Shown piece by piece: positions 1 through 11,900 of a stretch of 29,445 nt of DNA. Positions within the stretch are counted from its first letter, which is position 1; the number at the start of each line of letters is the position of its first letter. A program made the position numbers and the translations under genes. Source of the DNA: Apostichopus parvimensis (lineage: Eukaryota; Echinodermata; Holothuroidea; Aspidochirotida; Stichopodidae); NCBI GenBank assembly GCA_000934455.1, contig KN884368.1, positions 24,330 through 53,774 on the forward strand, written 5' to 3'. The notes under the pieces are model-generated. The model was not told the DNA's origin. It saw only the letters and a list, made by a program, of their open reading frames with translations, and searched no databases.

Positions 1-1709
1 AATTAAGACCTGAAAGGCAGCGATGACAAGGAATTCATTACAAAGTCAATGGCAGGGGATTTTAAGAGTGACCTGATAGCCTTTACAGTATCTGAGTACA
101 GTACTAATACTATAGACTAGTGAGAGTCTGCTAATGACGACATCATCAATCAATGTCGTTTGGGGTCTACCTCCATCAGCGAATCAGTTCATTAACATTG
201 ATTAATCAGTTAGAACTGCAGACTACTACAAACAAAGAGAGGAGCCACACTCCAGTGTAAGAGAGACTTTGTTTAGTAACTATGCTTCAATCTCCCAGAG
301 ACAACGGGTTTGTTGACTATAACAAGTTTGGTGCCAAAAAAGGAGTGTAGAAATTAGGACAATACGATTCACTTGTCCACAAGTTTGGGGTGCGGGGTGG
401 TCATGTGCCAGATATAGAATGTCAGCTGGCAAACTAGCTAAATACAACCTTGTATGATGCTTGGATATAAAGGCCTATATGTCCACTAAGTAGTAGTATA
501 TTTAAAGATCAGCAGTTCCAAACCTCTCAACCTGCAAGATGTGTATAGAATTATGAAGGCCTTTGGAAATTGATTATAGTGTGAATATAAATGTATACAA
601 GTTATGATAGTATTCCTAGCTATGTTAACAAAACGAGGGGAGGAGAGGAGAGTTTGATTTAGCACACGACAATAAATTACACTTCAACAAAATTTTGACA
701 CCCCAGAAAATTTGTTAAAGACCTGACAACAAAAAAAGTTTCAATCCAGATTATAAATGGGGCATATAAAATATTCAGTTCTTGCCACCTGAAAACAGTA
801 GTCTCTTGTAGTTAGCATATATAATTCATCCAAAAATGGTATCAGCTGTCTATGGAGAATAATCAAACTTGAACACATTCAACTGATAAATTAAGATAAT
901 TGTGGTTTTCTATAGCTCCTAAATAAAGAATGAGAAACTGTTGTCTGAACTGTCAAAGTTTCTGTTAAAACAAAAAGCCATCCTCTGTAAATGCCTAGAG
1001 GTATACCCTTGTTCTTATTCCTTTCTCCATTTATCAGCTATTGGGATTTGCTTGCGTTTGTTTAATGGAGGGGGGGCAGGGGAGGGGCCCATAAAGTAAA
1101 ATAATACATGAGAATTATGACAATGTCTCACTCAGTAAATTGCCTATTGTTACCTCAAAACTGTGGGCTTTTGATTTTGTTGTAGAATTATATAACAGCA
1201 GTTCGGGATTGTCCTCTCAATATCGCCACCATGGCAACCTATCAAATGCACCAAATTTATTAACCCAAGAGCTGACATTCTACTTTTCTTGAATATTCAG
1301 TGAGTTGAATCTAATTTAGTAAAGACTTTTCATTAAAAAAAAAAAATCATGCCACAGCACGGATAAGGTCGCTTGCGTACCCTCAGGGTGATGAACCCAG
1401 GGAAATCTTTGGCCCTAAGACAATCTTTAGCAATCCATATATCAAACCATACATCTTCTGTGATGTTGCTGGTAAAACAAAACTATTTTGTCCCTCTGAG
1501 AAGGGATGAAAACATTTCTGACGAGTAGAGAAATGAATTAGATGTGAGGACATGTCCAATATACTTTGAATGAGAAACGGTCAAAATGTATTGTGAGGTA
1601 TTCTATACTGACATAGTGTATAGTAGGGAAAATCCTTTTTGGTACAACAAAATTTATTGGCTTTCTGACTTTACCATGCATTAAAGGTCATGTTAAGTGA
1701 GCTGTTTTC
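1..1709. other. Non-coding flank, nothing recognised
   Basis: AT-rich sequence downstream of ARNT. I see no open frame with protein-like composition and no recognisable exon. A G-rich patch at about 1068-1088 is the only compositional feature. Confidence 0.6.
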
Positions 1710-1731
1710 TTGGGAGTTCGAACCTCCAGAA
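1710..1731 (-). repeat. tRNA-like B box, SINE relic
   Basis: On the minus strand this reads ggaggttcgaactccc, an RNA polymerase III B box (GGTTCGAANYC) within a four-base-pair T-arm-like stem. No intact tRNA cloverleaf can be folded around it, so it is probably a decayed tRNA-derived SINE. Confidence 0.4.
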
Positions 1732-1806
1732 ATCATAATTAATGAATCTCAGTGACGTTAAAATGCTCCAAAAAAGAAAATGAGTGAAACAAATAAATTA
1801 ATGATG

Positions 1807-2018
1807 GCATAAATTATGCATTTCAATCTTGATTGTCACAATAATGTTTTTTTGTTACTAGTGTGCAGTAAATAAGCACACAATCAGATCAATGTACTCT
1901 TTTGCCAAATCATGCATAAATTATGCATTTCAATCTTGATTGTCAAAATAATGTTTTTTTTTGTTACTAGTTTGCAGTAAATAAGCACACAATCAGATCA
2001 ATGTACTCTTTTGCCAAC
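1807..2018. repeat. 107-bp tandem duplication
   Basis: Two adjacent units (from 1807 and from 1914, period 107) starting gcataaattatgcatttc and ending ctcttttgcca. They differ by a few substitutions and the length of a T run (7 versus 9). The near-palindrome gcataaattatgc opens each unit. No coding content. Confidence 0.9.
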
Positions 2019-3444
2019 ATTTTGGCCCGTACAGAGACAGAGTGAATGAAAATTCAAAGCAAACCATTGGTGTCCCGTCAAAACATCGTAGATAGTTGTT
2101 ATGGATTAGTTAACTCGTGTTTATAACGGAATGCATAATGAGGCCCTAAAGTAGATTATTGACTGTTGGCAAATTAACAAACTGACAGCAAAGTTTACTC
2201 TAAAAAGAACAGCCAATGATCACCCTAAGAAACTGCCAAGTTTTCTCTTTAATAAACTTTATTATCCTTTAATTCATGATCCCTGAAGAGTACTCAAAAT
2301 TTTGACACCTTGTTTTAGAAGCATCAATTACAATTACCAAGCTTGACCTATCAAAGTTTATGGACTACACTATAAATGACATTCTACTAGCTAAGGGTGT
2401 TAAAATTTTACTAAAACTAATCACTGTGAAATGATACAGACTATACTTCTCATCTGTTTTAGTACATATCTGGAGGTGATACTACCAATATGTAGCGAAT
2501 GCCTTTTACGTTGACCTTTTAATTTTTTAACTAATCACTATACACTCTAAGACAAGCTTTCCGTCATGGATTTCTGGAGGATCCACAGCAATTTCTGCTT
2601 AAATCTACTATTCTTATTTCATATTATGCTTAAGTAATTTTTCTCCCGTAGGCAGGCGGATATATGTTTATGCCAAATGACCAGTCACCAACCCATACAG
2701 GCTATTTTGAAATGCTGAAAATCTACACTTTCGCCACGTAGTTTTTGCTTGTTTGTATAAGTCATAGCAAAGTCAGCTAATGAATGCATTTTGTCGTTGT
2801 ATTTCCTAAGGGAATTCATTCTAATCTTCATATTACTGAAGAGGGATTTACAATGTTGATTTAAATGACCTTGTGATCATGTATAAATAAAGCTCTGTGT
2901 GAAAGCGTGGGATTTCAAAACCTTGAGTCCCCATTGATCATGAGCAAGATCTGTTGCATTGTTACTGTTTTGTACTATAACTTAATATTCTCTCTGCAAA
3001 AAAGATCAAATTTCCAAAAGAAGATTATATATTTACAGAAGTTCTGTAAAGCAATTACATGCATGGAAATGTCATCTGCTACATGACTGATTTACCACTA
3101 TCAGACATAACTCCAGCTGCCACTGTTTCAGCGGGCACAGATTCTAAGCTGATGTATATTTCATACCAGCTTGGGAACAATTATGGTAAAGATCACTAAA
3201 TTTTTAATCGACTTGAAGTTAGCATAGTGTTGTACTTGATTAAGTTGATTGTCATTAAAAGTAGATACCATTTCTTTGAAGGAACAATGTGTCTTCAAAA
3301 ATATTACACATGGTAGAGGTGTTGTATGTATGTATTCCTTATATGGTTCAACACCAATTAGTAGCTACTATAGTCAAGTGAGTTTACCTTTGGCATAGCA
3401 ATTATGGCATGGTATAATCAGGAAATTCATGACAATATTTTCTA
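2019..3444. other. Non-coding flank, nothing recognised
   Basis: AT-rich, stop-rich in all frames; no repeat, RNA or exon signature that I can defend. Confidence 0.6.
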
Positions 3445-3446
3445 AT

Positions 3447-3468
3447 GGGTGGGTGGGTGGGTGGGGGG
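3447..3468 (+). other. G-quadruplex motif (GGGT)n GGGGGG
   Basis: Four GGGT units followed by a run of six G. Five G-tracts with one-base loops are a textbook strong G4 motif on the plus strand. No gene is recognised beside it, so a role is unknown. Confidence 0.8.
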
Positions 3469-4374
3469 ATTGTATGTCAGGAGGTCTTTCCCATTCAATC
3501 AAAGTACACAACTGAATATGGATTGAGGCTGTACATAGAGGCTATATGGACTCATTGGGGCTTAATAGGATACAGCATGCATACATATATGGCATATAGG
3601 TCTATTTATTATGGCACATTTGTAATCATTTGAAAATCTCCCCTTTAGTAAGACTGCTGTTGATTTTTTGCCCCTGCCCACTTTTTCACCTTTCAAGGTG
3701 ATTAGTCTGGAATGTTGCCAAGCAAATCATGAAACGAGTGTGGACTTTCTCGGGGTCTACCACAAAAGTCTTTTAAAATGCAAGAGGTTGGTAAACTGTT
3801 ATGGCAGTACTAAAGGCTCATTTTGAAATGTATCTGTTTTAAATTTTTCAGAGGCTAACACAGAGTAAACTCCAAGTCAAGTTTACATGGACTTCAATGT
3901 ATTTTTCTAAGAATATGTATGTTTGCAAGCATATACTATAGGCCTAACTTAAGCCTATATTTCTAAATCACAAATTTGCTTTGTCAGTGTTAATTTTTAT
4001 TAGCTCAATTATTATATGCTTGTCTAATGTATGGAATGATGAGATGGGCTATCTTCTGAACCGTCCTTACTGTATTTCTTGCATTTTTAGCCTATAACAC
4101 CAACACTGGCAACAGTAATGACTTTCTGATGGAATAAACTGCAAAAACATAGGCTGCCACTGTACCAGTACTATTGAATTGTGCCACTATTGGCAGAGGC
4201 CCTGGGAAGACGTCAAGGATTTAAGGATAACCCCTAACTTAGATACCAATATAAGAGATAGGCCTAGGCCTCATATGAAGTGAGGCATTTAAGTTAGGCT
4301 AGGCCTTAGTCGTTCTTCGGGCCTAGGCTAGAGCCTGATGTAATTCATAATCATACGTAATAATGTACCGGCTA
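3469..4374. other. Non-coding flank, GGCCTA-rich patch
   Basis: No exon recognised. Positions 4258-4335 carry repeated AGGCCTA/TAGGCC words (for example ataggcctaggcctcat and ttaggctaggcctta) that make overlapping short palindromes. This may be a decayed transposon end. Confidence 0.45.
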
Positions 4375-4615
4375 TTATCACTGGCTCAGCCTTTTTGCTA
4401 AGATCATGTATAGTATTCCCTTTCGATGGGAATGGTGATACAAACCCGACGATGATCACACAGTCACGGTCCCGATTGTGTTGAGAGTGGATCAGTCGTT
4501 CGGTAGTTTGGTTTTCGTGTGCATGTTCTTTCCTGGGTGACTTTTCTTAAAAAGTATTATCACTGGCTCAGTAGTACCTTCGTATAGAACATTTACTTTC
4601 GATCAATCACAGCGT
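4374..4615 (+). repeat. U2-snRNA-like retroposon head, with partial second copy
   Basis: The segment cctttttgctaagatcatg followed by tatagtat resembles the 5' end of U2 snRNA (CUUUUGGCUAAGAUCAAG…UAGUAU). It is followed by a hairpin attccc/gggaat and then gtgatac, placed where U2 stem II would be. The U2 Sm-site region and 3' half are not recognisable. The 17-mer tattatcactggctcag occurs at 4374 and again at about 4556, either as a tandem second copy or as target-site repeats around a 165-bp insertion. This could be a U2 pseudogene fragment or an snRNA-derived SINE. Confidence 0.45.
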
Positions 4616-5370
4616 TATGAAGTGTGAAGTATAACCCTAGAGCAGTGTTTCATAACCTTTTCCAGTACTCGCAACCCTTAGCAATTGAAAAAAAGAAACT
4701 TTCCACCCCTTTACCACCTGTGGATGAGCTTACACTTTCAGGAACATAGTTGTATAAGCCTATACCCTATACACACCCACAAGCACATACATATAGCTTG
4801 ACACCACATTTGAGTCCTGTTTCGTAACAACAGGTAAGAAGAATAAAACAAATTTTTTGCCTTTAGGGTTATAACCTTCCAAACCTCTACAAATGTAGTT
4901 ACAATGTGTTTTCAAGCGTAGCATTCAGTTCCTATTAAACTGGTATTTGAAACGCATTCCGTACAAAATAGATGCACGGACAAGTGATTTTATCACTGAC
5001 ACTTCAACACACTCCATTTGTCTGTTCCCCGCTTTGTCTGTCCACCGATGGCATCCGAGTAAATGCATTTATAATGCTATTGAAAAACCTGCAATAAAGT
5101 AGGTATCAATGTTCACATCCATTGCCATGTTAACCTGAAATGCATTATTAATTCTGATACGACGTTTCTTTTTCAGCTTTAAAAGAGAATTAATATAATA
5201 ATAATCAACCTCATGCTATTATTTTTACGATGCTCAAGTGGCCATGAATGTGGGAGAAGCCTGCTTCAAATTCAACATTTGAACTCAAATTCGGAATCTT
5301 TTCAATGCAGAAAGTCATTTCATATGGGAAAACCATTGACTGCTCTTGGATGAAAAACCCACCTTACTAT
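4616..5370. other. Non-coding flank, nothing recognised
   Basis: AT-rich unique-looking sequence with no exon, RNA or repeat I can support. Confidence 0.6.
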
Positions 5371-5437
5371 GACTCAGCCGGGGATTGAACCCGAACCTAC
5401 CAATTGCTTCAAATGCCACAGCATTTGTCCACAGCAC
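5371..5437 (-). repeat. tRNA-derived SINE relic
   Basis: Minus-strand reading gives ggttcgggttcaatccccgg, a T-arm/B-box-like element with a GC-rich stem. The A-box half toward 5437 is poorly conserved. Not a functional tRNA. Confidence 0.4.
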
Positions 5438-7475
5438 CAGTATAAACTTCAAGATAATGAAGGATGAAAACTTGTTGCGGATAAAGCTGAAAGATTTCTT
5501 TATCTTCTCACTCTATTTTGTTATAGTGTTATATGATATTCAAAATATGGCTAAAGGACAGGTTACAGAAACCCACTTTTAATATGGGGAATTCGTTTTT
5601 AATTTATTTTTGGTGGGCAATTTCATCTTGTGTAGAAAGTGTTGACATTTCTAATAGCTTTCTAAGAAATTCAAATGCATATTTGCTGAAAAGCATAAAA
5701 CTCCTTACATTTGAAAACTACGCCGAGTAACATCGAATCCTTGTCTAAGGTTATATGGTATAGACCAGTGGCCATATCACTTAAGACTTAACAAGAAAGA
5801 AGAAAACTTCATGTTTAATGTAACTAGTGCACATGCAGGCTTTTTATTCCATCCTTTTCTTTCTTTACAAACTGAGATTTAAAAAAACAAAAGCAAAACA
5901 AATTAATACATATTAATTAAATTAATAAGTCCAATATTTCAACATTTAAAATGAAATAAAAAAGGAAAAATACAAAACAAAAACAAAACATTTACCACTA
6001 GTGTTGTAACACAGTAATCATAAAAAATAAAAAAAAAGCGTTATCCTGTCAGGATAGCCAATACAAAGATAAGATGGACAAAGACAAATAACTAATTACT
6101 GAAGCAGAAGAATACGATAAAAAGGGCCATATCAAAAAATTTACATGATTTGTTAAAATCACTACTATAAAGAACTAGGGTAACCTTCAAATAATTCAAG
6201 AAATTATTATCATTGCAATGCCTTATTCCTTGAATCCAATGAGTTATTTTCTGCTGTGAAAGTTTTTGTACATGCAGTTGCATTTAATTGTAATAGCCAG
6301 GCTGGGGACCACCCCCCCCACCATGCAGACTACTGTGCCCCTCTCCCATCTGTGCCACCACCATGTGTACAAACACTTCAAGTTACAGAACACTAGTATT
6401 GTCCCACAGCTCAAATAATTGGTGCCCCTCCAACTCATAATTTTCAGCTACGTGCCTGTTGTAAGCGTGCTTTCTCCATTACTATGTTTACATTTAAATA
6501 TCAGCCAGGAAGTTCAAAACAGATAATCTGTACTAGTTTTACCTATTTGCAATACTTCCCCATCCCACCCTGTCACAGTCTAAAAATATTCACTTCATCT
6601 TTTCACATTTAATCAGTCTTATTTACTATGTTCTTGTTTTCACTTGAAACATGCAACACATCAATGATGGGTTTTATAGAACATTACCATGTACATTATA
6701 GAGACTTACATCACGTTAAGAGACAGGGCTATTGAAGACTGATATTTTATGAGAAACAGATTTGTCATGAAGTTTGACAGGTTTATCTTGGGGGGGGGGG
6801 GGGGGGGAAGTCTTTCTTGAAGAGAGACAGCTCGATCACAAAGAGCAACAGGGGTACCAGTTAAAAACAGAGAGACACGCCCATAATGGAATGAGAGACA
6901 CGACTATAATTGCCCGAGACAGATTTGCTGATACCAACCATTACTGGGGAAATAGCAGTTGTTCATACACCAAAGAGCACATATGAAATTCCCAAAAGAA
7001 AGGTGAAAATCACAGCTCAGAAGGCTAACATCACCACTGCTGTAAGATATACAAAAATCATACAAAAAGGGTGAGGCATTAAAAAAAAACAAAATAAAGA
7101 AATCGAAAGAACGACAAAAACTGACATTTTTAAAATGATGGCACCCTAACATGACGACAATGATATTTACACTGTACAAATTCTGAGTTCTCTCTTTGTG
7201 GGTTAAAATCAATGAAAGAGAGGAGATCAGATGAACGCTCCATGATCGTCCCGTCCTCTCTCTTAAAGGTCGCCTTCCTATCTCTTTAAAGGTCACACAA
7301 TCCTTCTACCAACTAGCTCAACGACATCACTATAAAGAGCATTGCACAAACATAAAATTTACCATACACATCCCTTAGGCTGTACATTACACAAAGTTAG
7401 ATGTATTACCCCGTGGTACATTCCAAACATGATTGTGCTTAATAGTGTCATCATTACATCACAGATATACTTCTG
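5438..7475. other. Non-coding region, possible distal 3' UTR
   Basis: AT-rich with A-rich stretches at 5880-6040 and an 18-G homopolymer at 6790-6807. The small open frames here have low-complexity composition and no family resemblance. It may be transcribed if the distal poly(A) signal is used. Confidence 0.5.
5843..5848 (-). terminator. Alternative distal AATAAA for ARNT
   Basis: A second minus-strand AATAAA (plus-strand tttatt), about 2.8 kb past the stop. It would give a long 3' UTR that includes the G-quadruplex motif at 7476-7503. Weak support, listed as an alternative end. Confidence 0.2.
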
Positions 7476-7503
7476 CCCTCCCTCCCTCCCTCCCTCCCTT
7501 CCC
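7476..7503 (-). repeat. (CCCT)n microsatellite; G4 motif in ARNT sense
   Basis: The plus strand is a run of ccct units; the minus strand therefore reads repeated AGGG, a strong G-quadruplex motif in the same sense as ARNT and about 1.15 kb past the stop. It would be an RNA G4 only if the long 3' UTR is made. Confidence 0.75.
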
Positions 7504-7977
7504 TGTCCCAAGGAATTGGAAAAAGAATGGCAGGATTTGGGTGTTCTGAGAGAAATGAAAGCGGAGAAGGACTAAAGGTGTCAGACGTAATAAAAAAATC
7601 AAGCGTAAACAATATCTCAGGTAAATTTCACCAGTATTGTGAATGAATATGTAATGAATCATTTCATTCCTATGATGAGGACAGAAAAAAAACCTGTTCA
7701 TAAACACAAAGGTAACACTCACTGTGATCAATTCTGACTATTCTTAACAAACAGTGAGCAACTTGAAGCTTTAAAGTAGAAAATCTATTTAGTTTTTCAT
7801 ACGCGGATAAAATTATTGTCATTCATTTGTGGAATTGACAAGTGAGAAAGCGATTTTGTTTTTCAATATCCCATTGCGGACCCATCGGATAAAATGAAAA
7901 TGGTGCATAGAGTTTGACCACACCATAAAATGCTAGCAAGTCCCTACCTAAGCAAAAAAAACTAATCGTGTTAATAA
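7504..7977. other. Non-coding sequence downstream of ARNT
   Basis: AT-rich, no exon recognised. Confidence 0.55.
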
Positions 7978-7983
7978 TTTATT
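7978..7983 (-). terminator. Candidate ARNT polyadenylation signal AATAAA
   Basis: The + strand reads tttatt, which is AATAAA in the gene's sense, 669 nt past the stop. It is the first canonical hexamer downstream of the coding end. Another lies at 5843-5848. Use is not shown by sequence alone. Confidence 0.4.
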
Positions 7984-8652
7984 ACCTATTCATAAATATT
8001 ATTCAACCAATGGGATGTCTCACAATTAGTTAAAATATGACTAAAACATAAAGGCAACTAAAATAATCACAAGAAACCACTAAACTGACATGACCATGGC
8101 TATTAACTTCTCTACTAGTCTATGTTTTCACGATAAACAAATAATACGAACAACAGCAACGAGCACCTCTATTCTATAATGCACCTTAATATACAAACCG
8201 TCCTCAAGAACTTGAACGAAGCAATCTGGATTGACTACATCAACTTCTCACTGTCATAAATTACATTTCAGTATCAACAATTCATTCAAACTCCACTTAG
8301 AAGTACTTTGTCTGCATTAAAGTATTACTATATTTTGATACAACTGTGCCAAACCCCTACGCCCTGCTTAGAATGTTCAAAGCAACAATAGGTTAGCAAG
8401 GGGATCCTCTTGAAGAGCAAAATATGTGTTTATACCTAACTAAACTATGGTTTGTTGACAATAAATGGCACATACCATCACTACCAGATAAAGCCAAAAA
8501 GTAGGGGTCCCTTTCATTCGATGAAAGCCCCAACCGGTGACTATTTCGAGCCGTAAACGGCGAGCACTAAACGTAAAAGCGGCTGCTTTTTTTTCTTCTT
8601 TCTCCGGGTTGCGGTGATACTCTCATAATTACCCACTACTACGGATCTGGCA
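7984..8652 (-). other. Likely ARNT 3' UTR
   Basis: AT-rich sequence directly after the ARNT stop with no convincing coding potential on either strand. I see no canonical minus-strand AATAAA between the stop and 7984. The extent is inferred from the first signal at 7978-7983; a longer UTR reaching about 5.84 kb is possible. Confidence 0.5.
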
Positions 8653-8972
8653 TCACTCAGAAAACTGTTGAAACATTCCCATTTCTGAGAAATCTTCCAC
8701 AGGAGGATTGACTGGATAAGCAGCAGGTTGCTGGCCCTCTAGCATGCGGTAAAAATCGGCAGAGAACTCGTCAGGGTGCTGTTGTGACTGTGACTGCTGG
8801 GGTGTTTGAGACGTCTGTCCAGTGTTGGCCTGAGCATCTCTTGCACCTGGTTGTGGCTGCCATTGTTGTTGTGCTTGTTGTTGCTGTTGCTGCTGCTGCC
8901 AAAGGGCTGTACTCTGCCTCTGAATGCCTTGTGTGTCACGGGTTTGGTTGAATGGCATCTGAGGTGTACTCC
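8653..8972 (-). CDS. Second assembled copy of ARNT terminal exon w14
   Basis: The same 320-nt terminal exon as 11073-11392. Protein identical; one silent substitution (8758) and one intronic base just before the acceptor (8976: tgcag here, tacag in the other copy). This copy is followed by intact downstream sequence, so it is the one that shows the native 3' UTR. Probably the allelic version of the same exon. Confidence 0.85.
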
Positions 8973-11900
8973 CTGCATAAATGTGTCGTTTAACAAATGA
9001 ATCAGTTATAAAAAAAAACCTACACAACTGCTAACAACCAAGATACAGGTTTCTATATAAGTCATTGGCGTGAATTGAGATTCAAACAGTGACTCGGGAT
9101 TACAAGTCATGCACACTATCTACTGAGTGAATATACACCATCACACATTGTGGCATTCTATCAAAATAAAGTTTTAATTTCTCAGTCAACTGTTTGTTGA
9201 TAACTTACTTAAGATTTCTCAAGTAAGGTTGAAAGAAATGTTTCTCGGCAAAATTTTAACGGTAGTCCAGACTTCCAAGATGAACACATTTCTGTTTGGA
9301 CAACCAAAATCAACTGTTGCAGCTGTTATTTTCCTACATATTTATGGACAACCAAATTTGCTTTCGGGAAATAAAAATCTGTAAGACCTGGCTGTCTGAC
9401 AGACAACCAGAAAATTCCTGAAAATGTTTCCATGTACTCTGTATATTTTAGGTTATGTTTGAAACCATATCCTCTCTTGCTGGGTCTTTAGTCTTAACTA
9501 TCAAAACTAATTCTTATAAATCTTCTCACCTTGGACAGCTTTATCTTGATTATACACAAAGCCAGGTGCCCTGCTTGGACTGGTGCTCTCTAGCTGTGTG
9601 TAAGTTGGGTTGAGTCCTTGTGAAGGGAAGGGCCTACTGGCAGGAGTGCTAGCACCGACACTACTTGACGAGGCCTGTTGATAAGACCAAGGTATAAGAA
9701 GCAAGAGAGTTGTTAAGGTTAAGTTTAACACCATAATGTCTTCAGATCCATTATCCCTAACCAAGCTTTGGAATTTTTTTTACAGACATTCCTAAAATGC
9801 ACCATGAAAACATAAAACACTGTCATCTTTCACAATTAATATCAAGTTAAAGTTAAAGGTTCGCAGTCTTGTTTGAGGCCAAGGCTTGGTCACATGACTT
9901 TACAACTTTACCCCTGGTCATTGGTAACATGTCACACCCACACACTAAAGTGTGCACATGTCAAACAAGAGTAATTGTTGTCACAGAGATGTTATTGAAA
10001 CCCAACATAATCTCATTCAATAACCAAGGTAGTTTTTATTCAACATTTATACAAAAACAGGTTGTAAAATCCTAAAGGTTGAAAATGGAGATAAGATCAG
10101 TTTATTTTTATTTTTCCTTGCAGAAGTTATTAAGGATTTGTTGCAAAGTTTAAATCTTGCAGTTAAAGTTATAGATGTATTTGAAACCAAAGTGCCAACA
10201 AGGCCCCTTCAAAACAACATTTTGAATTACTTCCTAAACTTCAGGCAATTTTACCAATTCTTCTGAGAATTTACTCAGACTTAGATTGCAGTTAATCAAC
10301 TAAAGACACCCTTAACATTTTTTCCCCGAATGAAAGATACATAGATTGNNNNNNNNNNNNNNNNNNNNNNNNNNNNNNNNNNNNNNNNNNNNNNNNNNTT
10401 ATTACCTATTCATAAATATTATTCAACCAATGGGATGTCTCACAATTAGTTAAAATATGACTAAAACATAAAGGCAACTAAAATAATCACAAGAAACCAC
10501 TAAACTGACATGACCATGGCTATTAACTTCTCTACTAGTCTATGTTTTCACGATAAACAAATAATACGAACAACAGCAACGAGCACCTCTATTCTATAAT
10601 GCACCTTAATATACAAACCGTCCTCAAGAACTTGAACGAAGCAATCCGGATTGACTACATCAACTTCTCACTGTCATAAATTACATTTCAGTAGCAACAA
10701 TTCATTCAAACTCCACTTAGAAGTACTTTGTCTGCATTAAAGTATTACTATATTTTGATACAACTGTGCCAAACCCCTACGCCCTGCTTAGAATGTTCAA
10801 AGCAACAATAGGTTAGCAAGGGGATCCTCTTGAAGAGCAAAATATGTGTTTATACCTAACTAAACTATGGTTTGTTGACAATAAATGGCACATACCATCA
10901 CTACCAGATAAAGCCAAAAAGTAGGGGTCCCTTTCATTCGATGAAAGCCCCAACCGGTGACTATTTCGAGCCGTAAACGGCGAGCACTAAACGTAAAAGC
11001 GGCGGCTTTTTTTTCTTCTTTCTCCGGGTTGCGGTGATACTCTCATAATTACCCACTACTACGGATCTGGCATCACTCAGAAAACTGTTGAAACATTCCC
11101 ATTTCTGAGAAATCTTCCACAGGAGGATTGACTGGATAAGCAGCAGGTTGCTGGCCCTCTAGCATGCGGTAAAAATCAGCAGAGAACTCGTCAGGGTGCT
11201 GTTGTGACTGTGACTGCTGGGGTGTTTGAGACGTCTGTCCAGTGTTGGCCTGAGCATCTCTTGCACCTGGTTGTGGCTGCCATTGTTGTTGTGCTTGTTG
11301 TTGCTGTTGCTGCTGCTGCCAAAGGGCTGTACTCTGCCTCTGAATGCCTTGTGTGTCACGGGTTTGGTTGAATGGCATCTGAGGTGTACTCCCTGTATAA
11401 ATGTGTCGTTTAACAAATGAATCAGTTATAAAAAAAAACCTACACAACTGCTAACAACCAAGATACAGGTTTCTATATAAGTCATTGGCGTGAATTGAGA
11501 TTCAAACAGTGACTCGGGATTACAAGTCATGCACACTATCTACTGAGTGAATATACACCATCACACATTGTGGCATTCTATCAAAATAAAGTTTTAATTT
11601 CTCAGTCAACTGTTTGTTGATAACTTACTTAAGATTTCTCAAGTAAGGTTGAAAGAAATGTTTCTCAGCAAAATTTTAACGGTAGTCCAGACGTCCAAGA
11701 TGAACACATTTCTGTTTGGACAACCAAAATCAACTGTTGCAGCTGTTATTTTCCTACATATTTATGGACAACCAAATTTGCTTTCGGGAAATAAAAATCT
11801 GTAAGACCTGGCTGTCTGACAGACAACCAGAAAATTCCTGAAAATGTTTCCATGTACTCTGTATATTTTAGGTTATGTTTGAAACCATATCCTCTCTTGC

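Larger units (their letters stand above)
7979..10348. repeat. Duplicated block, copy 1 (probable assembly artefact)
   Basis: 2370 bases matching 10399-12768 at a constant offset of 2420 with no indel. I count nine substitutions: 8227, 8274, 8584, 8758, 8976, 9247, 9273, 10131 and 10203, about 0.4 percent. Its right edge coincides exactly with the first N. It contains the last two ARNT exons and the likely 3' UTR. Confidence 0.93.

Noticed and set aside
4374..4560. Functional U2 snRNA gene
   Set aside because: Only the 5' ~45 nt resemble U2; the branch-site region is altered and the Sm site and 3' stem-loops are missing.
6904..7296. 130-residue minus-strand frame as a gene
   Set aside because: Composition is low complexity (Phe/Ser-rich from A/T runs), no domain, and it lies downstream of the ARNT stop.
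8739..8996. Asn/Ser-rich overlapping minus-strand frame
   Set aside because: Out-of-frame reading of the terminal exon; the Q-rich frame ending QQFSE fits splice phase and the conserved C terminus.
8806..9000. Leucine-rich plus-strand frame (also 11226-11420)
   Set aside because: It is the antisense shadow of the CAG/CAA polyglutamine tract in the terminal ARNT exon.
9507..9764. 85-residue open frame around exon w13 as a stand-alone gene
   Set aside because: Only 9530-9674 is exon; the flanks are intron (acceptor and donor visible). The same applies to 11927-12184.
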